From contig CATPCJ010000154.1 of assembly GCA_955652915.1 (NCBI GenBank), positions 1-37,556 of the forward strand: DNA of 37,556 bases, given 5' to 3'. The notes beneath the pieces were generated by a model, which was not told the DNA's origin, ran no database searches, and saw only the letters and a program-made list of their open reading frames with translations. Below, one piece after another: positions 6,567 to 12,742 of this stretch (position 1 is the stretch's first letter; each line of letters opens with the position of its first letter). This stretch comes from an uncultured Bryobacteraceae bacterium (GTDB taxonomy: Bacteria; Acidobacteriota; Terriglobia; Bryobacterales; Bryobacteraceae). A program made the translations under genes and the position numbers.

Positions 6567-9470
6567 CTAGTCTGAGTGGTTACTTGTAAAAACGTCTGGA
6601 TGCCGCTCCATGATCGCGGCGAGCGAATGCTGCACGAAGTCGATGCGGACGTGGCCGCTGTAAAGATTTTCCCGGAGTCCGCCCATGGCGTATTCCCCGT
6701 TCGGCAGGGTGGACAAATCGGACTCCTGAATGATCAACCGGTCCAGGAATACGAAGCCAAGCCGCCAGGCATCGTCGTAACGGCGGCATCGCGCCGGGTC
6801 GGCAAGCGCCGACGCCACGTCCAGCGCGGCTGCGACCGCCTCCAGGTACACTGCTGTCGTGAATCCGGGTGTGTCGGGCTGATGGTCCGTTAAGAACCAT
6901 CCTCGTGCCGGCTGCTGGAAGGTCAGAATCCAGTCGGTGATTTCGAACAGCAGATCGGCCAACTCGCGCCGCTCCCTAAGACGCCACCATGCCGCGGCCG
7001 CGAGCGACATCCACGAGACCTGTCCAAAGTCGCGTTTGTAGCGAAACCGGTGCCGATAGTAGCGGAACGCGCGCTCGATCTTCGGTTCATCCGCGGACGT
7101 CGCGCCGGTGCGGACGGCCGCCGCCAGCGCAAGCAAAACCTGCCCCGGCACATAATTCTGAAGATCCTCGTGCGACCCGTTCCTCACTTCCGCTTCATCA
7201 TTGTCTTCAGTTGACGGCGACGGAATGTGCGTCGTAACGCGTCCATGCCGATCGATCGACTCCCATAGCTTCTGCGCGAGTTTCGACCGGCCGGCGATGT
7301 CCGCGATGCCCGGCTCCGAGAGCGCCAGAAGCACAAATGCATCCCGCGCGAGCACGATATCGCCGTCCCCCGCTTTCGCCAGCACGTGTTTCAGAGCAGA
7401 CACCGCGGCGTCGCGCTGCCCTGCCCGCGCCAGCGTCCACGCGCCGTGCGCCAACCGCGCCATGTCGATCCCTTGATATAGCGTATTTTCAAAGGGGTAA
7501 TAACTGAAGTAAAGCGCCCCGTCCTCACGCTGGTTGCGCAACAGGTAGTCGACCTGCAACCGCGCGATCTGGTCCACCCGCAACGTGGGAGCCCGCTGCT
7601 TGAAACCACCCTCAAGTCTTCCAGTTCCGTCTTCATCCGCGAGCCACGTGTCGCAATCGAAGCGGATCCAGTTGTAAGGGGGCCTGGTGACGCCCGCCTT
7701 GTCGAGCACTTCATCGACAAAATCCTCCGCGTCCAGGCTGAGCCACGAAGTGTTGAACGGCAGCAGCAAACCTGAGCGCGCGTTTTGTTCCACCACGAGC
7801 GCCTGCTGGCCATGACGGTACTTGGTCCGCACTTCCTCACGCGAGAAATCGCCCATTTCAAGTTCGTTGGAGAGGAGCGAAATACTGACCGCGACACAGG
7901 TGTCCGCGTCGATCGGCGGATGCTCGAAACGCTCGTCCGCGAGCGCCGCTTTTGTCAGCATGCGCAGATCGCTCTCCAAATTGGAGATCCCGGACCCCAT
8001 GCAACCGCAGACCTCGCCCTCCAGGTAGATAGTGACGAAAATCTGCTTGGCCGTTTCGGGAAGTTTGCCGGCCAGGAGCAACTGAGCCGGTTCCCGGCCC
8101 AGAACGATGTCGCGCGCAAATCTGGCGAGAGCGCTCAGATCGGGCGATTCGTCCGATACCGGCACGCCGCTCGGCTGCCAGGGCGCGCCCGGTTCCACGT
8201 ACTTCGACACGCCATGACGGTAGATGATGTAGGGCTCGTACTCGTAGAGCTGGGCATTGTTTGAGCGCGCATGGTGGAACTGCTGCCACTCGTCGCGAAT
8301 ACCCGGCATGCACGGGAGTCCGCCGCCCATGATCTCCGGCCGCTGGCCGCTCACGACAACGATCCCGTAACGATTGTTGTCCAGTTCTCCCACCGTCGCC
8401 CGCTCCAGCGCCGAAAACAACGTCACGCCTACGTAACTCGAATCGAGTAGCTTCAAAGCGTCCGCGGCTTTGGAAAGCTCTTCCGCCGTACGCACGGCGG
8501 CACGCACGACGTCCTCGGCGACGCCCCAGGAGCGTTCATCCGGAAAATGCCAAAAGCCCTCGCGCGCGTGCCGGTCGTGGATATCCTCACGCGAACGGAT
8601 GCTCACCCAGGCGCCCCCGGCCGAATCGTAGTCGTTGCGATCCAGCATGCTGGGCGGCGCCAGCACTTCACCGCTGGTCAAGTACTCGCGCAGCACCTCG
8701 CGCGCCAGATGCGCCGGATGCAGCCGGTCAGGCGCGCGCCGGGCGGACCAGCGAAAGTCCGGAAAGCACTTGGTAGGGTTGTAATCCGGCCCTTTCTCGC
8801 CCTCCATGCGCGCCATGAAGTCTTCGAAAATGTCGTAAATCGCTTCTACGTGATAGCCGTCTTGCGCGAAATCCGAACAGCCGCCTTCCCACCCGAAGCG
8901 GACCAGCGCAATGCATCCCTCGACGCGAAGGCCGGCCGATTCCAGCTTTGCAATCCCCGCGCGGGCGCTCGTGCCCGACGCGATCGAATCTTCGATCAGA
9001 ATCACCGGCTCGTCCGGATCGATTTGACCCTCGATCAACTTTTGCGACCCATGCGGTTTACGCTCGCCGCGGACCAACAGACCGTGGTAGCGCCCGCCCG
9101 ACTGAAGCACCGCCGATTGCAGAATGGGGACCGAGGTGAGTCCGTACGTCGCCAACTGCCGCCCGTCGAACTTCCGCAAGCGTTCCAGCACCATTCGACC
9201 GGCAAGTTCGGCGCCGCGCGGGGTCAGCGTTACCGCGAGCGAATCCAGCATCCAACGCGACGATGAGCCGTCGCGCGACAGCACCGGCTGCGTTTCGCTT
9301 TGCTTTAAGATGCCGCGGCCGAGCAACAGTGCGAGCAATTCTTCGCGTTCGGTTTGCTTCTTCGCCGAGACTGCGGACGCCGCTGAAAAAGACGCTTGCT
9401 TATGCGCGCGGTTCTGTAAGGGACCGTGAGGGCGCGGCTGTGAGGATTTTTCCGCGGCGTCCGACGTCAA
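6567..9470 (-). CDS. Fusion: OPRTase-like PRTase + AMMECR1-like domain(s) + alpha/alpha-toroid-like domain
   Basis: A 967-residue soluble protein. Residues 43-195 resemble orotate phosphoribosyltransferase, with the flexible-loop element RGERKPHGSQKLIEG (134-148) and the PRPP motif VILIEDSIASGTSA (156-169). Residues 270-440 contain GGAWVSIRSRED and GFWHFPDE, which look AMMECR1-like but degenerate. Residues 445-610 match AMMECR1 more closely (IFVTIYLEGEVCGCMGSG at 477-494, then ADERFEHPPI). Residues about 635-960 are helical repeats beginning DYLLRNQREDGALYFSYYP, like six-hairpin (alpha/alpha) barrels. The start is a TTG whose last two bases overlap the TGA of the radical SAM gene, with AAGGTG six bases upstream, so translation is coupled. 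AMMECR1 is known as a partner of a radical SAM enzyme in the AmmeMemoRadiSam set, which makes the context suggestive. Substrate unknown; a role in processing the adjacent peptide is inferred. Confidence 0.8.
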   Translation of the reverse strand: MTSDAAEKSSQPRPHGPLQNRAHKQASFSAASAVSAKKQTEREELLALLLGRGILKQSETQPVLSRDGSSSRWMLDSLAVTLTPRGAELAGRMVLERLRKFDGRQLATYGLTSVPILQSAVLQSGGRYHGLLVRGERKPHGSQKLIEGQIDPDEPVILIEDSIASGTSARAGIAKLESAGLRVEGCIALVRFGWEGGCSDFAQDGYHVEAIYDIFEDFMARMEGEKGPDYNPTKCFPDFRWSARRAPDRLHPAHLAREVLREYLTSGEVLAPPSMLDRNDYDSAGGAWVSIRSREDIHDRHAREGFWHFPDERSWGVAEDVVRAAVRTAEELSKAADALKLLDSSYVGVTLFSALERATVGELDNNRYGIVVVSGQRPEIMGGGLPCMPGIRDEWQQFHHARSNNAQLYEYEPYIIYRHGVSKYVEPGAPWQPSGVPVSDESPDLSALARFARDIVLGREPAQLLLAGKLPETAKQIFVTIYLEGEVCGCMGSGISNLESDLRMLTKAALADERFEHPPIDADTCVAVSISLLSNELEMGDFSREEVRTKYRHGQQALVVEQNARSGLLLPFNTSWLSLDAEDFVDEVLDKAGVTRPPYNWIRFDCDTWLADEDGTGRLEGGFKQRAPTLRVDQIARLQVDYLLRNQREDGALYFSYYPFENTLYQGIDMARLAHGAWTLARAGQRDAAVSALKHVLAKAGDGDIVLARDAFVLLALSEPGIADIAGRSKLAQKLWESIDRHGRVTTHIPSPSTEDNDEAEVRNGSHEDLQNYVPGQVLLALAAAVRTGATSADEPKIERAFRYYRHRFRYKRDFGQVSWMSLAAAAWWRLRERRELADLLFEITDWILTFQQPARGWFLTDHQPDTPGFTTAVYLEAVAAALDVASALADPARCRRYDDAWRLGFVFLDRLIIQESDLSTLPNGEYAMGGLRENLYSGHVRIDFVQHSLAAIMERHPDVFTSNHSD
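9386..9452 (+). repeat. Possible dispersed acidobacterial repeat inside the fusion gene's linker
   Basis: Read on the plus strand this stretch encodes K-K-T-L-A-Y-A-R-G-S-V-R-D-R, a string I recall recurring in translated acidobacterial sequences, which suggests a dispersed DNA repeat. It lies in the N-terminal linker (about residues 7-29) of the minus-strand fusion protein, before the PRTase domain begins, where an insertion would be tolerated. A weaker look-alike (KKTLVYENGSG) is read on the minus strand just before the radical SAM start, near 11425-11458. Recognition is from memory only. Confidence 0.3.
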
Positions 9471-11401
9471 GGGTTCACCTTCGCGGAGGCCAGTGTGATC
9501 GCAGGCACGAAACCCTCAACCGGCTGAGGCAGCGGACGTGTTTGCGCCGCGGCTTGCGGACCGATCGCCATCTCGAAATTCGGATTCGCCGGAAGCGCCA
9601 GGCTCAAATAACGGCCATCCAGGAATAGCATGAGATCTCTTGCTACAAAGTCGTCGAGCGCCTGCTGCACCCAAGGCTCCGTGCCCAGCACCGACGCAAT
9701 GTCGCGAGGCGTTCGGGCGTCCCCGCAGTATTCGTAGAGCTTCGCCGGGCCATCCTCGTACGAATATTTCCGCTGCTTGCGGCGCCGGCCGTCTTCAATG
9801 GTTATGCTCGTCAACGCCTTGCGATAGCGCAGATAGGGGTGGCCGTGGTCCGTCCACATTCCCTGCCACTGGGCTACGGCGTCGAGCAGATCGTCATAGA
9901 CTTCCTCGTCTACTACGTTATCCATTTCGTGATCGAAATAATATGACACTCGTTCGAGATTGAACGTCTTGGGAAAGATGTAGGGGTAGCAGGCTGCCGG
10001 TTTGAGCCGCCGGATCGACTGCGATTCGGGATCGGTGTACATCGGCGACCCTCGGTCCGCGCGCGCCTTCACGATGCCCCAGGGCGGATGCAAATGGACC
10101 AGCTTGGGGACCAGTTCGGCCTGCATGCGGTAATCCTCAACCGTCTCGCCGGGAAATCGCATCAGGATGTTGTACATGCAACTGATGTCGTAGTACGTGC
10201 ACCACTTGATCAGCTCCACGTTGCGCATGCCGGTGGTCATCTTGCGCATACTTCTCAGGACATTGGTCGACAGGCTCTCGACGCCGGGTTGGACCGAGTT
10301 GAGGCCGCCCTTGCGCATTCGTCCAAGCTGGGTGCGGGAGAAATTCGGGCGTATTTCGTAGTGCAGCTCCACGTCGGTGTTGGCCTCGGCGAGCCGCCGG
10401 AACAGCTTTTCGGCGTACTCCGGCGCCATGATGTTGTCGATGGCGTTGAAGCTGTAGATCCCGTGTTTGCGCGACAGGTGCTCGATCTGTTCGATGACGC
10501 GCTCGGGATCCTTGGCGCGGAATTCCATGCCGGAGCGGTTCAGGCCGCAGAAAGTGCAGTGGTGTTTCTCGCCCCACCAGCATCCCCGCGCCGATTCGAT
10601 GGGGAGCATCGGCTCGCAGGCCCCCTCCCAGTCTTCATATCCGCCTTCCTGGCGCGCATAAAAGTACTCGTCGAACCGCGGAATGGGCGTATCGTTCATG
10701 GCCTGGAAGTTCGGCGCCCGCCCGGCATATTCCACCTTGTCGCCGTTTCGCCACATGACGCCGCGCAAGCCCTCCATCGATTCGCCGCGGTTTAGACGAT
10801 GGATCATGTCGGGGAAGGAGATCTCGCCGTCGCCGCAATGCATGTAATCGACCTGGGGACATCCACGCATGATCTCATCCGCGATGTCGTCCTCCAGGCT
10901 CGCGCCACCGAACACGATGGGAATCTCGGGATACCGCTTTTTCAGCGCTTTTGCGAGCGCGATGCTGGCCAGGCTCTGTTGAAAAACAACCGAGAATCCA
11001 ATCAGCCCGAACCGCTTCCAGTCCACGGAGTCCACGCAGAAATCTATGAACTTCGGCGCATCCTTGTCGCGGATCTTCTGGAATCGCTTGGTGGTGCACC
11101 CGGCGCGCTGGCAAATGGCCTTGAAAATCCACTCGTACGCATGAAAGTACTCTTCGTCGCGCGCTTCGATCTCCTGGCCGAACGCGGCCTTGGACCAGAT
11201 CCATTCGCCCACCATGCTGGGCCACACGTCCGCTATCGCTTCGTTCACCTTCCAACCGATGCGCGACCCAAAATACATAAATAGCGAAAATGTTTGGGCT
11301 GGAATCCCCGCGCGCTCGAGTGTCGGCTTCAAGAGCGCCAACTGGAAAGAAGGGAACCGCGCTGAAAGCGTCGGCATGCTGATGAGAGCGACGGGTTTCA
11401 T
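9467..11401 (-). CDS. B12-type radical SAM enzyme, 'RiPP maturation radical SAM protein 1' family
   Basis: 644 residues from the ATG at 11401, chosen because MKPVALISMPTLSARFPS matches the usual family N-terminus; the frame continues to a TTG at 11458. Residues about 125-215 form a Rossmann-like cobalamin-binding domain (FGGASLEDD near residue 180) without a DxHxxG motif. The radical SAM core carries the family hallmark RGCWWGEKHHCTFCGLN, with Cys274, Cys282 and Cys285; C282 and C285 are the last two of the cluster ligands in this family's CxxxxxxxCxxC pattern. Further family-like elements are SVQPGVESLS, MRFPGETVEDY and LVHLHPPWG. Known relatives modify ribosomally made peptides, often by C-methylation of unactivated carbons. 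Its stop overlaps the start of the PRTase/AMMECR1 fusion by two bases, and the EVAP-repeat peptide follows. Assignment is strong; reaction and substrate are inferred. Confidence 0.88.
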   Translation of the reverse strand: MKPVALISMPTLSARFPSFQLALLKPTLERAGIPAQTFSLFMYFGSRIGWKVNEAIADVWPSMVGEWIWSKAAFGQEIEARDEEYFHAYEWIFKAICQRAGCTTKRFQKIRDKDAPKFIDFCVDSVDWKRFGLIGFSVVFQQSLASIALAKALKKRYPEIPIVFGGASLEDDIADEIMRGCPQVDYMHCGDGEISFPDMIHRLNRGESMEGLRGVMWRNGDKVEYAGRAPNFQAMNDTPIPRFDEYFYARQEGGYEDWEGACEPMLPIESARGCWWGEKHHCTFCGLNRSGMEFRAKDPERVIEQIEHLSRKHGIYSFNAIDNIMAPEYAEKLFRRLAEANTDVELHYEIRPNFSRTQLGRMRKGGLNSVQPGVESLSTNVLRSMRKMTTGMRNVELIKWCTYYDISCMYNILMRFPGETVEDYRMQAELVPKLVHLHPPWGIVKARADRGSPMYTDPESQSIRRLKPAACYPYIFPKTFNLERVSYYFDHEMDNVVDEEVYDDLLDAVAQWQGMWTDHGHPYLRYRKALTSITIEDGRRRKQRKYSYEDGPAKLYEYCGDARTPRDIASVLGTEPWVQQALDDFVARDLMLFLDGRYLSLALPANPNFEMAIGPQAAAQTRPLPQPVEGFVPAITLASAKVNP

Positions 11402-11826
11402 AACCGGAATTCGTCCAGTATACCCGGAGCCGTTTTCATATACCAGCGTTTTCTTCAAGATTTAGGTCTTAGGTCTATTTTTCCCATCGCCCCCGCCGTT
11501 TGGGTTCAAACCCAGATTCCCGAGGTCCAGGCGAGGGAGCGCCAAAATCGTGTCGGCGCCCTCGAGGCTCATCTCCAGCCTCTGGCCCGAGCATCGAGAT
11601 AAGTCTCGATGCAGCAGACTGAAGTCCGCGCCACATGGCGGCATTAACCGTCGCCATCCCGCGGATCCTCATGTTCCAGCGTCCCAGCGCTCAGCCGGAC
11701 ATGGCTGACGCTGTGATTCCTGCTGTGCGCGGCGGGACGCTCGAAGCGCCGGCAGCGCCGCGGCATCCGGGTAAGACGCGTCGAACGCTAATCTCTTAAC
11801 AACTACAATTGTATTCAAGAATTTAT
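11402..11826. other. Divergent intergenic region between the two radical SAM operons, with a perfect 9-bp inverted repeat
   Basis: About 425 bases without a convincing gene. The main structure is a perfect inverted repeat, GCATCGAGA-taag-TCTCGATGC, at 11591-11612. No T-run follows it on either strand, so it is not a typical intrinsic terminator; a regulator-binding site or RNA hairpin in the radical SAM leader is possible. A second short hairpin (tgggtt-ca-aaccca) lies at about 11510-11523. An AT-rich segment at 11795-11826 precedes the plus-strand promoter. I found no good promoter for the minus-strand operon. Confidence 0.5.
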
Positions 11827-11855
11827 TTGACACGTCGGCGAAAATGGGTTATAAA
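11827..11855 (+). promoter_or_regulatory. Sigma-70-type promoter for the GDL-peptide operon
   Basis: A perfect -35 TTGACA (11827-11832), a 17-base spacer and a -10 TATAAA (11850-11855, 5/6 to consensus). The predicted start of transcription is near 11862, giving a leader of only about 14 bases that contains the GGAGGA Shine-Dalgarno (11867-11872) of the first peptide gene. It is the strongest promoter seen in the window, which suggests high expression of the peptides. Confidence 0.8.
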
Positions 11856-11875
11856 TTTAAAATTGCGGAGGAATC

Positions 11876-12061
11876 ATGGCCGCTGTACTCTACGGGCCTC
11901 CTATCCAGGAGGCAATTGCAAAAGGGGATCTGCCGCGCATGAAACAGCTCGCGGCGCAGGCTGAGGAACACCTCCAGCAGGTAGGGCATGTGCGAGCCGC
12001 GCTCGAATACCTGAAGATCGAAATCGCGCGAATTTCAGGGATCGGCAAGCCCGGCCATTAG
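11876..12061 (+). CDS. GDL-motif / DUF1843-type small peptide 1
   Basis: 61 residues. It contains the core shared by all four tandem peptides: a Tyr-Gly start (YGPPIQEAI), the GDL motif (KGDLPRMKQLA), a central helix (AEEHLQQVG) and the C-terminal helix ALEYLKIEIA, with a short tail ISGIGKPGH. The pattern matches my recollection of the DUF1843 domain. The ATG is preceded by GGAGGA, four bases upstream. It is the promoter-proximal gene of an operon that ends in a radical SAM/SPASM maturase, so it is probably a substrate of that enzyme (a RiPP-like precursor; inference). Its tail differs from those of its paralogs (Gly-Ile-Gly-Lys-Pro-Gly-His). Confidence 0.8.
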   Translation: MAAVLYGPPIQEAIAKGDLPRMKQLAAQAEEHLQQVGHVRAALEYLKIEIARISGIGKPGH

Positions 12062-12064
12062 TCA

Positions 12065-12081
12065 CGGTTCCTGAGGAGCCG
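12065..12081 (+). other. Hairpin between GDL peptides 1 and 2
   Basis: Immediately after the stop of peptide 1, CGGTTCC-tga-GGAGCCG can form a 7-bp stem (one G-T wobble) with a three-base loop, in a 65-base gap that is the longest in the operon. It lacks a following T-run, so it is more likely an RNA-stabilising or attenuating structure than a full terminator. Such an element could raise the first peptide over the downstream genes; this is inference. Confidence 0.35.
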
Positions 12082-12126
12082 CGGCGCCGGCAAGCGGTAT
12101 GTGGGAAGAAGCATAAGAGGCCACTC

Positions 12127-12318
12127 ATGACAGAACCAGATCATAGCTCCACGGTTCCTTACGGACCCCCAATCCAGCAAGCAATCGCCAAGGGCGATTT
12201 GGCGAGGATGAAGCAGCTCGCCGCCGAAACGGAGCGGCACTTGCACCAGGTTGGCGAGGTGCGAGCCGCGCTCGAGCTCCTGAAAATCGAAATCGCAAAG
12301 CTTTCGCACCGGCACTAA
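12127..12318 (+). CDS. GDL-motif / DUF1843-type small peptide 2
   Basis: 63 residues, with an extended N-terminus (MTEPDHSSTVP) before the shared YGPPIQQAI. The GDL motif reads KGDLARMKQLA; the central helix is ERHLHQVGEVRAALELLKIE and the tail is LSHRH. AAGAGG lies six bases upstream of the ATG. It is closest to peptide 1 and peptide 3, consistent with tandem gene duplication. Proposed as one of four substrates of the downstream maturase. Confidence 0.8.
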   Translation: MTEPDHSSTVPYGPPIQQAIAKGDLARMKQLAAETERHLHQVGEVRAALELLKIEIAKLSHRH

Positions 12319-12338
12319 GAATAAGAAGGAGACGACTA

Positions 12339-12533
12339 ATGGCGCACCCCGTGCCTCCATACGGAAATACAATCCAGGAAGCAATTGCACAAGGCGATTT
12401 GGCGAGAATGAAGCAGGTCGCCGCCGACGCCGAGCAGCACCTGCAGCAAGCGGGCGATGTGCAAAGCGCTCTCGAATACCTCAAAATCGAGATCGCGAAG
12501 CTCGAGCACAAGAGCGAAAATAGGAGATTTTAG
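12339..12533 (+). CDS. GDL-motif / DUF1843-type small peptide 3
   Basis: 64 residues starting MAHPVPPYGNTIQEAI, with GDL motif QGDLARMKQVA, central AEQHLQQAGDVQSALEYLK and a longer basic tail (LEHKSENRRF). A strong Shine-Dalgarno (GAAGGAGA) lies in the 20-base gap after peptide 2. Its stop is 2 bases before the start of peptide 4, so those two are probably translated together. Role as in the other members of the set (inferred precursor). Confidence 0.8.
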   Translation: MAHPVPPYGNTIQEAIAQGDLARMKQVAADAEQHLQQAGDVQSALEYLKIEIAKLEHKSENRRF

Positions 12534-12535
12534 CC

Positions 12536-12730
12536 ATGGCTGATAAACAGGATTCCACCATCAGACCCCTCTACGGAGTGGTCATCCATGAGGCGATTTG
12601 CTCCGGTGACGTCAACCGCATGAAGCAAGTCGCCAAGGAAGCGGAACACTACCTGCAACAGGCTGGCGACCTTCCCGCCGCATTGCAAGCGTTGAAGATC
12701 GAGATCGCCAAAGCGGAACACAAGAAGTAG
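12536..12730 (+). CDS. GDL-motif / DUF1843-type small peptide 4 (most divergent)
   Basis: 64 residues. The shared core is recognisable (LYGVVIHEAICSGDVNRMK) but the GDL motif has become Gly-Asp-Val, a Cys (residue 22) appears just before it, and the central helix carries HYLQQAGDLPAALQALK. The tail is AEHKK. An AGGAGA element lies inside the end of peptide 3. The Gly-Asp-Val variant and the Cys set it apart and may mean a different modification or a helper role. It lies 12 bases before the maturase gene. Confidence 0.78.
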   Translation: MADKQDSTIRPLYGVVIHEAICSGDVNRMKQVAKEAEHYLQQAGDLPAALQALKIEIAKAEHKK

Positions 12731-12742
12731 GAAACGGCGCCC

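Noticed and set aside
6084..6575. Plus-strand open frame with Gly-Ala-Thr-Ser repeats (GATSMIG, GAIS)
   Set aside because: It is the antisense of the EVAP repeats. The minus-strand frame has a Shine-Dalgarno, operon spacing and a Lys-rich coding bias, so that strand is the gene.
8547..9266. A 239-codon open frame opposite the PRTase/AMMECR1 fusion
   Set aside because: Shadow of the fusion gene; Arg/Ala/Gln-rich and without any recognisable motif.
11505..11530. T-arm-like string gggttcaaaccc suggesting a tRNA
   Set aside because: The stem around the loop does not have the 5-bp T-arm geometry, and no anticodon arm or acceptor stem could be found nearby.
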